Below are positions 7,812 through 15,977 of a stretch of DNA of 64,000 nucleotides, in pieces. This stretch comes from Phenylobacterium koreense. GTDB taxonomy: Bacteria; Pseudomonadota; Alphaproteobacteria; Caulobacterales; Caulobacteraceae. Position numbers and translations under genes: made by a program. Position 1 is the stretch's first letter, and each line of letters begins with the position of its first letter. The notes under the pieces are model-generated. The model had not been told where the DNA came from, did no database searches, and saw only the letters and a program-made list of their open reading frames with translations. Location of the stretch: NCBI RefSeq assembly GCF_040545335.1, contig NZ_JBEPLU010000001.1, forward strand, positions 1,364,001 through 1,428,000. Direction: 5' to 3'.

Positions 7812-9277
7812 CCTTGCGCCTCGATGATCTTCCGGACGGCGGCGACCAGTTCGCCGCGATCGATGGTCTGCTGGCCGGGACGCTGCTCGCGCCATTCGGT
7901 GTTGTCGGTGACGCCGGCCGAGAGGGCGCGGCCGAGGTCGAGGTCCTTGATGGTGACCTTGCCGGCGGCGATCTCGTCCCCGCCCAGCATGATCGCGGCC
8001 GGCGCCATGCGGCGGTCGGCGTACTTCATCTGGGCCTTCATGCTCGAGCCTCCGAGATAGACCTCGGCCGGAATGCCGGCGGACCGCAGCTCGCCCACCA
8101 CCTGGAAGTAATGGGGCATGTCGTCCTGGCTGAAGGCGATGACCACCACCGGGCCGCGGGTCTCGCCGCCGAGTTCGCGGCCGGCCGCGCGCAAGGCCGA
8201 GGCCAGGCGCGAGACGCCGAAGGAGAAGCCGGTGGCCGGGGTGCGCTCGCCGGTGAAGCGGGCGACCAGGTCATCATAGCGCCCGCCGCCGCCGATGGAG
8301 CCGAAGCGGACGGCGTTCCCCTTCTCGTCTTTGGTCTGGAGCAGGAGCTCGGCCTCGAAGACCGCGCCGGTGTAGTATTCCAGGCCGCGCACGATCGAGG
8401 GATCGAACATGGCGCGGTCGGCGCCGACGCCAAGGCTGGCCAGGGCCCTGTCGATGGCGGCCAGTTCGGCCAGGCCCTCGTCGCCCTCGGCTGAGCCGCC
8501 GATGACCGCGGCGATCTTGTCGAGGGTTTCGGAACGGCCGGACGCGCCGGCGGCGGTGAAGGCCAGCACCGCATCGGCGCCAGCGGCGCTGAGCCCCGCG
8601 CCCTTGGTGAAGGCGCCGCTCTCGTCCTTGCGGCCCTCGCCCAGCAGCAGGCGCACGCCCTCCGGACCCAGGCGGTCGAGCTTGTCGACCGCGCGCAGCA
8701 CGCCGAGCTTCTGAGCCTCGTCGGTGACCCCGGCGGCGGCCAGCAGCCCGTTCAGGAGCTTGCGGTTGTTGATCTTGATGACCGCCGAGCCGGTGGGCAG
8801 GCCGGCGGCTTCCAGCCCCTCCACCGCCATGGCGATGATCTCGGCGTCGGCCTCGGGACGGGCGGAACCGACGGTGTCGGCGTCGCATTGGGTGAACTCA
8901 CGGAAGCGGCCGGGGCCAGGCTTCTCGTTGCGCCAGACGCTGCCGAAGGCGTAGCGGCGGAACGGCTTGGGCAGGGTCTCCCAGTTCTGGGCCACGAACC
9001 GCGCCAGGGGGGCGGTCAGGTCGTAGCGCAGGGCCATCCACTGCTCGTCGTCGTCCTGCAGGGCGAAGACGCCCTCGTTGGGGCGGTCGGCGTCGGGCAG
9101 GAACTTGCCCAGGGCGTCGGCGTATTCCAAGGCCCCGGTGTCCAGGGCCTCGAAGCCGTAGCGTTCGTAGACAGCGGAGACCTTGGCGAGGATCTGGCGT
9201 TCGAAGGCCAGGTCGCGGGCGCGGCGGTCGACAAATCCGCGCGGGGCGCGTGCTTCGGGGCGGGGAGCGTCGGTCAT
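7808..9277 (-). CDS. hisS: Histidine-tRNA ligase
   Basis: 489 residues. Class II synthetase motif 1/2 regions are visible (QWMALRYDLTAPLARF; AFGSVWRNEKPGPGRFREF), and the histidine-specific loop reads VRGLEYYTGAVFE. It charges tRNA-His. It is the first full gene of the hisS-hisZ-hisG operon, an arrangement linking histidine charging with the first biosynthetic step. The 160 bases upstream separate it from a His-rich leader frame, suggesting ribosome-mediated control of the operon. Alphaproteobacterial HisRS enzymes of this group are reported to recognise a tRNA-His lacking the extra G-1; that is literature knowledge, not seen here. Confidence 0.95.
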   Translation of the reverse strand: MTDAPRPEARAPRGFVDRRARDLAFERQILAKVSAVYERYGFEALDTGALEYADALGKFLPDADRPNEGVFALQDDDEQWMALRYDLTAPLARFVAQNWETLPKPFRRYAFGSVWRNEKPGPGRFREFTQCDADTVGSARPEADAEIIAMAVEGLEAAGLPTGSAVIKINNRKLLNGLLAAAGVTDEAQKLGVLRAVDKLDRLGPEGVRLLLGEGRKDESGAFTKGAGLSAAGADAVLAFTAAGASGRSETLDKIAAVIGGSAEGDEGLAELAAIDRALASLGVGADRAMFDPSIVRGLEYYTGAVFEAELLLQTKDEKGNAVRFGSIGGGGRYDDLVARFTGERTPATGFSFGVSRLASALRAAGRELGGETRGPVVVIAFSQDDMPHYFQVVGELRSAGIPAEVYLGGSSMKAQMKYADRRMAPAAIMLGGDEIAAGKVTIKDLDLGRALSAGVTDNTEWREQRPGQQTIDRGELVAAVRKIIEAQG

Positions 9278-9377
9278 GGCGCTCGCCTAAAGGCTCGAAG
9301 GCCGCGCGGCAAGGCGCTGCGGCGTCGTAGGGGAAAGGGTGATGTCCATCGTCGAAAGTCCTTGGTGGGCTTGAGGA

Positions 9378-9426
9378 CGGATGGAGCTGGAATTTTCGAG
9401 CCCCATCCGCGTGTGCGGGAGGCTCG
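9378..9426 (-). promoter_or_regulatory. Candidate attenuator helices downstream of the His leader
   Basis: Two helices can be drawn in the leader after the peptide stop: CGGATGG (9378-9384) with CCATCCG (9403-9409), and CGAGCC (9397-9402) with GGCTCG (9421-9426). They share the same segment and could alternate. Neither is followed by a clear U-run, so a canonical intrinsic attenuator is not proven. The rest of 9278-9555 holds no other gene. Confidence 0.35.
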
Positions 9427-9437
9427 GGGCGGGTCGC

Positions 9438-9515
9438 TTAGGCCATGCGAACCCGGCCGATCCCGCGATGCGAGGTCGGATGGTGATGGCCGTGATGGTG
9501 CGAAACGCGGGTCAT
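9438..9515 (-). CDS. hisL: Putative his operon leader peptide, 25 residues, 7 His
   Basis: The minus-strand frame from ATG 9515 to TAA 9438-9440 encodes 25 residues beginning MTRVS, then HHHGHHH, then PTSH; seven of 25 codons are CAC or CAT and six fall within seven positions. It lies 160 bases upstream of hisS in the same orientation and between pgi and the operon. This is the classic architecture of a transcription-attenuation leader peptide, where ribosome stalling at His codons senses charged tRNA-His. The ribosome site is weak. Codon content and position are direct observations; the regulatory role is inferred. Confidence 0.75.
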   Translation of the reverse strand: MTRVSHHHGHHHPTSHRGIGRVRMA

Positions 9516-9555
9516 TGCGTCGGCGCTTCTAGCGGCAAATTGTGAAGAAGGCGAG

Positions 9556-11175
9556 TCAGCGGCGCTTCAGCAGCGCGACCAGGGCGGCGGTGGACGGATC
9601 GTGCGCGCCGGGCTGGCCGCCTTCCAGCTCATCGAGGATGCGCGAGGCCAGGGTCTTGCCCAGCTCAACGCCCCACTGGTCGAAGCTGTTGATGCCCCAC
9701 AGCACGCCCTCGACGAAGGTCTTGTGCTCGTAGAGGGCGATGAGCGCGCCGAGAGCCGCAGGGGTCAGGCGATGCATCAGGATGAAGCTGGACGGCCGGT
9801 TTCCAGGGAAGGTCTTCTGGGGCGCCAGGACATCGATGTCGGCGGGCGCCATTCCCTGCGTCTTCAACTCCTCGCGCACGACCGCCTCGGGCTTGCCGAC
9901 CATCAGCGCTTCGGCCTGGGCGATGGCGTTGGCCAGCAGCTTGGCCTGGTTGGCGGGGTCGCCTTCGGAGGCCTCGGCGACGGCGATGATGTCGAGGGGG
10001 ATGATGTCCGTGCCCTGGTGCATCAACTGGAAGAAGGCGTGCTGCACATTGGTGCCGGCGTCGCCGAAGACCGCGGCGGCCGTGCTGCGCGCGACCGGGC
10101 GGCCGTGGATGTCGGCCCGCTTGCCGTTGGACTCCATCTCCTGCTGCTGGAGGAAGTTGGGCAGGAGATGCAGGCGCTGGGCGTAGGGCACCACCGCCCG
10201 CATGGGCCGGCCGAGGCCATTGCGGTTGAAGATGTGCGCCAGGGCCAGGAGCACCGGAGCGTTGCGCTCCAGCGGCGTATCGCGGAAGTGCCGGTCCATG
10301 TCGTGGGCGCCTGCGAGGAACTCTTCGAAGACGTCAGCGCCCAGGGCCAGGGCGCAGGAAAGTCCGACGGCGGACCACACCGAATAGCGGCCGCCCACCC
10401 AGTCGCGGAAACCGAAGATCTGGTCGGCCGGCACACCGAAGGCCTTGGCGACCTCGGGGGCGGCCGAGACGGCCAGCAGGTGGCTGTCGCCGGCCGGTCC
10501 GAGCGCGGCGCGCAGCCAGCCCCGCGCAACCTCGGCGTTGGCGATGGTCTCCTGGGTGGTGAAGGTCTTGGAGACCACCACCACCAGGGTCCGGGCCGGG
10601 TCGAGCCCGTCGAGGGTGAAGGCGATGTCGGCCGGATCGACGTTGGCGGCGAAGCGCAGCTCGATCTGCGGGCTTAAGGGACGCAGCGCTTCCCAGACCA
10701 GCCGGGGGCCGAAGTCGGAGCCGCCGATGCCGATGTGGACGATGGCGCTGAACGACAGGCCGGTCGCGCCGCGCCGGACGCCGGAACGGACCGCCTGGGC
10801 GAGTTCGGCTATCGCCCTGCGGGTGGCGTCCACCTCGGCCGAGACCGGCTCGCCCTTGGCCCTGTAGTCCGAGCCGAAGGGCGCGCGCAGGGCCGCATGC
10901 AAGGCCGCGCGGTCCTCGGCCGGATTGACCGCCTCGCCGGCGAGCTGCCGCTCGCGCGCGGCCTCGACGCCGCCGGCGCGGGCGAGGTCGAGCGCCAGGG
11001 TCAGATCGGCGAGGGACCAGGGCTGCTTGGAGAGATCGACGAGGAGTTCCGGCGCTTCCACGACAAGCTCATCGAGCCGTGCGGGCTCGGCTGCGAACAG
11101 GCCCTCGATGCAGCGATCTCGGGCGTCCTGGGCGGCGGTCTCCAGCTTGGTCCAGGCGGTCGCGAGATCGGTCAT
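9556..11175 (-). CDS. pgi: Glucose-6-phosphate isomerase
   Basis: 539 residues from ATG 11175 (MTDLATAWTKLE); an earlier in-frame start lacks support. PGI signatures are present: VHIGIGGSDFGPRLVWEAL, VVVSKTFTTQET, and the late active-site segment FDQWGVELGK with its Gly-Val-Glu-Leu-Gly core. It interconverts glucose 6-phosphate and fructose 6-phosphate in the cytosol. It is transcribed in the same direction as the his genes, but the His leader and 278 bases separate them, so they are probably independent. Confidence 0.96.
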   Translation of the reverse strand: MTDLATAWTKLETAAQDARDRCIEGLFAAEPARLDELVVEAPELLVDLSKQPWSLADLTLALDLARAGGVEAARERQLAGEAVNPAEDRAALHAALRAPFGSDYRAKGEPVSAEVDATRRAIAELAQAVRSGVRRGATGLSFSAIVHIGIGGSDFGPRLVWEALRPLSPQIELRFAANVDPADIAFTLDGLDPARTLVVVVSKTFTTQETIANAEVARGWLRAALGPAGDSHLLAVSAAPEVAKAFGVPADQIFGFRDWVGGRYSVWSAVGLSCALALGADVFEEFLAGAHDMDRHFRDTPLERNAPVLLALAHIFNRNGLGRPMRAVVPYAQRLHLLPNFLQQQEMESNGKRADIHGRPVARSTAAAVFGDAGTNVQHAFFQLMHQGTDIIPLDIIAVAEASEGDPANQAKLLANAIAQAEALMVGKPEAVVREELKTQGMAPADIDVLAPQKTFPGNRPSSFILMHRLTPAALGALIALYEHKTFVEGVLWGINSFDQWGVELGKTLASRILDELEGGQPGAHDPSTAALVALLKRR

Positions 11176-11262
11176 GCGTCGTCCTTCAAAGTCGATGGAA
11201 CAGCGTGCCGCCGCTAGCAAAGGGCGGGCCGCTTGTCTTTGGCGTTTCGAAGAAGCTGGAAC

Positions 11263-11284
11263 GGCGCGAGGGGTTCCCCGCGCC
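11263..11284 (-). terminator. Terminator-like hairpin after the redoxin gene
   Basis: GGCGC and GGGG arms (11263-11273) pair with CCCC and GCGCC (11276-11284) around a 2-base turn, with a small bulge. It lies 6 bases beyond the redoxin stop. There is no U-run, so termination is uncertain. Confidence 0.4.
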
Positions 11285-11289
11285 CTTCC

Positions 11290-11901
11290 CTATTCGGCGT
11301 ATTTCACCGAGCAACCATAAGGCCTGCTTACCGGCGTGGCGACGGCCCGCCCGGCTTTGACGTCGGAAAGGGCGGCGGTGACGTAATTCTTGGCGCCCTT
11401 CAGGCTGGCCGGGTCGGCGGTGGGTCGATCATCGATGCCGCCCATGTAGACGAGCGTGCCCGCCTTATCGACGACATACATGTGCGGGGTGGTTCGGGCG
11501 TCATAGGCCTTGCCGACCTGACCGCCGGGATCGAGCAGCAGGGCGGCGGAACCGGCGTCGTTGCTGGCCTTCCAGGTCCTGGCCTCGGCCGGTGAGACAT
11601 AGCCCTGCTTTCCGGGCGCGGACGAGACGAGGGTCAGCCAGACCACGCCATCGCGGGCGGCGCTCTTCTGCAGGGCCTGCATGTTCCCGGACTTGTAGTG
11701 TTTCTGGACGTAGGGGCAGCCAGCGTTGGTCCATTCCAGGACGACGGTCTTGCCCTTGAACTCGGCGAGCGAGCGGGTCTTGCCATCCCCGTCCTGGGCG
11801 GCGAAGGCCGGCGCCGGCTGGCCGAGCACCGGGGCGGCCACAGCGGGAGCAGCGAAGGCGATGGAGAGGCCGGCGGCCAGTACGAGCGAAGGGGTCTGCA
11901 T
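11290..11901 (-). CDS. Periplasmic thioredoxin-fold redoxin (AhpC/TSA-like)
   Basis: 203 residues with a signal peptide (SIAFAAPAVAAP). The redoxin fold is marked by GQPAPAFAAQDGDGKTRSL and VVLEWTNAGCPYVQKHY. The active site is C-P-Y-V rather than CxxC, so there is one N-terminal cysteine; a second cysteine lies near the C-terminus (YGCSVKY). It sits 16 bases downstream of dsbD on the same strand, which suggests its cysteines are kept reduced by DsbD in the periplasm. A peroxiredoxin-like or thiol-transfer role is inferred; the substrate is unknown. Confidence 0.85.
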   Translation of the reverse strand: MQTPSLVLAAGLSIAFAAPAVAAPVLGQPAPAFAAQDGDGKTRSLAEFKGKTVVLEWTNAGCPYVQKHYKSGNMQALQKSAARDGVVWLTLVSSAPGKQGYVSPAEARTWKASNDAGSAALLLDPGGQVGKAYDARTTPHMYVVDKAGTLVYMGGIDDRPTADPASLKGAKNYVTAALSDVKAGRAVATPVSRPYGCSVKYAE

Positions 11902-11917
11902 AGGCGCCTCCTAGAAG

Positions 11918-14056
11918 TCAGCGGCCCTGGGCGTCCTTCAGCGCGCGGACGACAAGGCCTTCCGTCAGGATCTGCGGGAGGATAACGCCATCGCCTCCGC
12001 TCGCGCCATAGACGAGGTAAAGCGGAACACCTGCCCGCCCGTGCTTGGCGAGCTCGGCCTCGATCTCGGCGTCCTTCCGCGTCCAGTCCGCCTTCAGATA
12101 GACGGCGCCGGTCTCCTTGAAGGCGTCGGCGACGGCCTGGCTGGTGAGGGCCACACGCTCGTTGACCTGGCAGGTGACGCACCAGGCGGCGGTGAAGTTC
12201 ACGAACACCGGCTTGCCGGCCCCGCGGGCGGCGGCGAGCTTCTCGGGGCTGTAGGCTTCATAGGGGACACTGGCCTTGCCTCCGCCGCGCTCCGTCGAGG
12301 CGACGGCGGTTCCCTCGCCATAGTTGGGCCAGACCGCGGCCAGGGCTGCGGCGATCACCAGGACGGCGCCGAGGCCGACAAGAGCCAGGGGCCGGCCGCC
12401 GGCTGCCTGGCGACGCTGAGCCGCGCCGAGCAGCCAAAGCGCCAGGGCCAGGACCACGGCGGCCGCGAAGATGCGGGCGAGCGCGGTTTCCCCGGCCTGC
12501 AGGGTCAGCACCCAGACGAGCCAGGCCGCGGCCGCGTACATCGGGAAGGCCAGCAGCTTCTTGAAGACGTCCATCCAGGGGCCGGGCTTGGGAAGGCGGC
12601 CGAGCAGGCCCGGCAGGAAGGCGATGAGGGCGAAGGGGGCGGCGAAGCCGAGGCCCAGGGCCAGGAAGACGGCGATGGCGGCCGGCGCGCTCTGGGTCAG
12701 CGCCCAGCCGAGGGCCGGGGCCATGAAGGGCGCGGTGCAGGGCGCGGCGACGACCACGGCCAGGGTCCCGGTGAAGAAGGCGCCGGCCATGCCGCCCCGG
12801 GAGGCGAGGCCGGTTCCAACGCCCTGCAGCGAGGCGCCGACCTGGAACACGCCGGAAAGGTTCAGGGCGACGGCCAGCATCATTAGGGCGAGGCCGGCGA
12901 CCACCGGCGGCGACTGGAGCTGGAAGCCCCAGCCCACGGCCGCCCCGCCCGCGCGGACGGCGATCAGAACCCCGGCCAGGACCAGGAAGGTCGCCAGCAC
13001 CCCGGCCAGGAAGGCGATCCCCTGTCCTTGGGCGGCGCGGCGCTCATGGGCGTGGCCGGCCAGCGAGGCGGCCTTCATGGCCAGGATCGGGAAGACGCAG
13101 GGCATCAGGTTGAGGATCAGGCCGCCGAGGAAGGCGAAGGCGGCGGCGAGCGGCAGGCCGAGCCCGGCGCCCGCGCCGCCCGAGGCCTTGGCCGGCGGCG
13201 GGCCGAGCCCCGAGGCGGTCGGCGGCGGCGGGCCCTGCATGGCCGAGACCTCGTAGGACTTGCCGGCGACGGTCAGCACGCCGGCCATGGTCTTGGGCGT
13301 CTGCGGCTGCTGGAAGGCGTAGCCCGGGGTGAGGGTGAGGGTCAGGCCCTCGGGACCGCGCTCGATCATCTGCGGCTTGGCGTGGTCGATCACCGTGGAC
13401 TCGAAGGGGAAGAAATAGGCGTCGGAGAAATCGGCCCCTTTCAGAGCCGGGCCGGTGATCGCCAGCGCCAGGGCGCCGTCCGGGGTCTTCTGGAACGCAG
13501 CCTCGAGCCCCGCGGGGGCCGGAGCCTGGGCGAGGGTCTTGGCGATGGCCGCACCCCAGACCGGGTTCGGTTCGGCCAGGCCGTCCCGCACGGGCAGGGA
13601 AATGGTCAGCACCGCGTCCTCGGGGACGCAGATCTCTTCGCAGACGAGGAAGGAGGCGGCGGCCTTGAAGGTGACGGTCTCGCCGGGCCGTGCGCTCGCA
13701 GGGGCGGTGATCGGCACGGGCAGCAGCACCTCGCCCTGGTAGCCGTAGTTCATCAGCGGGCCGGTGGGTTGGCGATGAGGGGCGGGCCAGACGATGTCGC
13801 CGGCTTTCCAGCCCTCGGGCAGGGTCCACTGAATGCTGGTCGCCTCGCCGCTGTCGCCGCTGTTGCGCCAGTAGGTGTGCCAGCCCTTGTCGATCTTCTG
13901 GCGCAGGGCGACGTAGGTGGTGGAGCCGGGAGCGATGGACTGGTCGCGCGCCACCAGCTCGGCCTCCAGGTGGCCGGTGTCCACCGGTTGGGCCATGGCC
14001 GGAAAGGCGGTCAGGAGCGCGAGCGCGGCGATGAGCTTCGCAAGAAGTCGGATCAT
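11918..14056 (-). CDS. dsbD: Thiol:disulfide interchange protein DsbD/ScsB-type
   Basis: 712 residues. An N-terminal signal peptide (LLTAFPAMA) precedes a periplasmic DsbC-N-like domain with C139 and C143 (CEEICVPE). About eight membrane segments follow, with the transmembrane redox cysteines in LMPCVFP and APCTAP, and a C-terminal thioredoxin domain carries WCVTC. DsbD passes electrons from cytosolic thioredoxin across the membrane to periplasmic thiol proteins. The domain order and the long N-terminal domain fit the ScsB subgroup. The redoxin gene immediately downstream is a likely client. Confidence 0.93.
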   Translation of the reverse strand: MIRLLAKLIAALALLTAFPAMAQPVDTGHLEAELVARDQSIAPGSTTYVALRQKIDKGWHTYWRNSGDSGEATSIQWTLPEGWKAGDIVWPAPHRQPTGPLMNYGYQGEVLLPVPITAPASARPGETVTFKAAASFLVCEEICVPEDAVLTISLPVRDGLAEPNPVWGAAIAKTLAQAPAPAGLEAAFQKTPDGALALAITGPALKGADFSDAYFFPFESTVIDHAKPQMIERGPEGLTLTLTPGYAFQQPQTPKTMAGVLTVAGKSYEVSAMQGPPPPTASGLGPPPAKASGGAGAGLGLPLAAAFAFLGGLILNLMPCVFPILAMKAASLAGHAHERRAAQGQGIAFLAGVLATFLVLAGVLIAVRAGGAAVGWGFQLQSPPVVAGLALMMLAVALNLSGVFQVGASLQGVGTGLASRGGMAGAFFTGTLAVVVAAPCTAPFMAPALGWALTQSAPAAIAVFLALGLGFAAPFALIAFLPGLLGRLPKPGPWMDVFKKLLAFPMYAAAAWLVWVLTLQAGETALARIFAAAVVLALALWLLGAAQRRQAAGGRPLALVGLGAVLVIAAALAAVWPNYGEGTAVASTERGGGKASVPYEAYSPEKLAAARGAGKPVFVNFTAAWCVTCQVNERVALTSQAVADAFKETGAVYLKADWTRKDAEIEAELAKHGRAGVPLYLVYGASGGDGVILPQILTEGLVVRALKDAQGR

Positions 14057-14124
14057 TCCATCGTCCCGTACGAGTACGCCTCGCTATATGGCCCGCGACG
14101 CCGCCAGGGCAAAGCCGCGCCCGC

Positions 14125-14415
14125 CTATTCGGCCAGGGCCAGCCAGCGGCGGGGCCATTTCCAGCCCAGGGAGCGGACCTCGCCGGGCTTGAGCGCCAGC
14201 GACCTGGCGGTGCGCGGAGAGAGCGGTCCGATGACGTGCACCGGCTCCAAGCCCTTGAAAGGACTGGCCGCCACGCCGCCGATCAGCATGGCGCGGTCGA
14301 TCGCCGTCCATTCAGCCTTGGCGCGATCTTCGTGGGCCACCGCGAAGAAGTGACGAATGGGCGCAGGTTCCCCCGCGAGTTCCACCATCACCCCGATCAG
14401 CCATCCGCTCGACAT
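14125..14415 (-). CDS. Small conserved-looking hypothetical protein, 96 aa
   Basis: Starts at ATG 14415 with AAGAGG eight bases upstream on the minus strand. The product (MSSGWLIGVMVELAGEP..., ending WKWPRRWLALAE) has no signal peptide and no motif I recognise. Its codon use matches neighbouring genes and it fills the gap between dsbD (68 bases downstream) and the divergent MaoC-like gene. It may be in one transcript with dsbD. No function proposed. Confidence 0.6.
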   Translation of the reverse strand: MSSGWLIGVMVELAGEPAPIRHFFAVAHEDRAKAEWTAIDRAMLIGGVAASPFKGLEPVHVIGPLSPRTARSLALKPGEVRSLGWKWPRRWLALAE

Positions 14416-14544
14416 GGAAAACCTCTTAGACCGGGCCGGGCGGGCGGCGAAAGCGCAATGGCGGCCACGACTTTGGCGCTCGACTTGGCGCTGCGGCGGG
14501 TGATGATCGGCGAATCAGCGTTTTCCATATTGGGAGTACGTCTC

Positions 14545-14937
14545 GTGCCCGCGTCATTCGATGACATCGAAATGGGTCAGGTGGTCTCGATCGGCGAACT
14601 GCCGGTCGATCCAGCCGCGTTGGAGGCGTTCATCGCCGCGTTCGCGCCAGGCTGGCCGACCGAACGAGGAGCCCCGGACGCCATGGTATACGCCATCTGG
14701 TGCCGGCTGGACGCCGCCTCGGCCATGGAATGGCCGCAGACCAAACGGCTCGGGGTCGACGCCCTGCGCTGGGCGCGCAATCCCCCGGCGGGCGAGATCC
14801 TGCGCGGCCGGATGACGGTGATGGGCAAGGATCCGGTCGGAGACGGCAAGGGCATCGTCATCGCCCAGCATGACCTGCTCGACGAACAGGGCCGCCTGGT
14901 CTTCTCCTGCCTGACCCGCAGCGTGTTCTCGCGATAG
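14545..14937 (+). CDS. MaoC/hotdog-like small protein
   Basis: 130 residues if started at GTG 14545, which has GGGAG at 14532-14536 and gives the N-terminus PASFDDIEMGQVVSIGELPVD, typical of MaoC-like hotdog domains. An ATG at 14458 in the same frame would add 29 residues and has a poorer ribosome site. Residues resembling a hotdog core continue through ILRGRMTVMGKDPVGDGKG and GRLVFSCLTRSVF. It lacks the full hydratase-2 D-x-N-P-x-H motif seen in the MaoC gene at 15978, so enzymatic activity is uncertain. Possible role in acyl-CoA metabolism. Confidence 0.7.
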   Translation: MPASFDDIEMGQVVSIGELPVDPAALEAFIAAFAPGWPTERGAPDAMVYAIWCRLDAASAMEWPQTKRLGVDALRWARNPPAGEILRGRMTVMGKDPVGDGKGIVIAQHDLLDEQGRLVFSCLTRSVFSR

Positions 14938-14947
14938 GGACAAAGAA

Positions 14948-14975
14948 AAACGGCGGACCCGAAGGCCCGCCGTTT
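14948..14975 (-). terminator. Rho-independent terminator of sapC with UUCG tetraloop
   Basis: On the minus strand AAACGGCGG-GCC pairs with GGT-CCGCCGTTT around a UUCG loop, followed by TTTTTCTTTG. It lies 9 bases past the sapC stop and may also act on the convergent MaoC-like gene. Confidence 0.85.
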
Positions 14976-14983
14976 CCCGATGC

Positions 14984-15778
14984 TTAGGCGTTGTTGGCCG
15001 GGGCTTGCGCGGCCCGCGCCAGGGCCAGGGCGATCATCCGCTCCCAACCGGCCAGCGAGACCAGGTGGGCGTAGATCTGCGCCAGGGCGCCGTTGTCCCG
15101 CAGCTCGATGAATTTCTCCTGCGGCAGTGCGTTGAGCTTGGCTTCCGAGACGCCGAAGTACTCGGCGATCACCTGCTGCTCGCCGGCCGAACCGTCCTGG
15201 TTGGTCGGGGTGAAGGTCGCGGTCTTGGTCTCGAAGAGGTCGTTGTCCTTCAGGAGCTGCACGAAGCTCTGGGTGCGCTGGCGCTCGACCTCGTAGTCGT
15301 TGCAGAAGTTGATGCAGTTCTGCGTGTACTCGGTCGGCTTGCCTTCGGCGTCGAAGAACAGTTGGTCGGCCTGGTCTTTCGGCACGATGAACTCGGCCGA
15401 GCGGTCGATGCAGAGCACCATCTGGCCGGCGGCGTTGTCGGTGGCGAAGACGAACGGGAAGCGGCGGATATAGGCCGGGACGTAGGTGCCCGCCTCGAAC
15501 ATACCGTCGTCCCGGAGGTACATGTTCTGGCCCTGGTTCAGGCCCATGACCGCCAGCGGAATCTTATCCTCGCCGACGAAGATGATCGGGCCGCAGAGCG
15601 AATAGGGACCGAACTCGGTGACGGTCAGCGGAACGGCGTGACCTTCCTTGGCGAACTTGAACGGGCCGGTCAGGCTCTTGACGCCCAGGTCCTTGTGCAG
15701 GTCGACGGAGAGCGGCTCCGGCTTGCTGTAGAACAGCACGTTACCGGTGATCTGGCCGTCGGTGTTAGCAGTCGCCAT
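14984..15778 (-). CDS. SapC-family protein
   Basis: 264 residues. The family core is recognisable in VTEFGPYSLCGPIIFV, LAVMGLNQGQNMYL and YIRRFPFVFA. SapC proteins were named from surface-array regions and are widespread in Caulobacterales; their biochemical role is unsettled. There is no signal peptide. It is divergent from the MaoC gene at 15978 with a 199-base shared promoter region, and a strong terminator follows. A link to the S-layer should not be assumed from the name. Confidence 0.85.
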   Translation of the reverse strand: MATANTDGQITGNVLFYSKPEPLSVDLHKDLGVKSLTGPFKFAKEGHAVPLTVTEFGPYSLCGPIIFVGEDKIPLAVMGLNQGQNMYLRDDGMFEAGTYVPAYIRRFPFVFATDNAAGQMVLCIDRSAEFIVPKDQADQLFFDAEGKPTEYTQNCINFCNDYEVERQRTQSFVQLLKDNDLFETKTATFTPTNQDGSAGEQQVIAEYFGVSEAKLNALPQEKFIELRDNGALAQIYAHLVSLAGWERMIALALARAAQAPANNA

Positions 15779-15977
15779 GAAATACCTTCGATGATCTGGG
15801 CGATGGATGGACGCGCGAGCAGGCGATCGTTCTGGCGTTGCGCGAAGTCCGCGCTTCTACCCGATCCAAGGAGCGGCGGCAAACCTGCTCGCAGCCGTCT
15901 TGCCTATGCAAGGCCGAGGCGCTTCAATCCGCGCCATACAAAGCGAAGCCGTCAGGCGACATACCGGAGGATATATT

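Noticed and set aside
11290..11901. Loss of the second active-site cysteine in the redoxin (CPYV) as a damaging change
   Set aside because: Related exported redoxins commonly have this single-cysteine form, so it is not evidence of decay.
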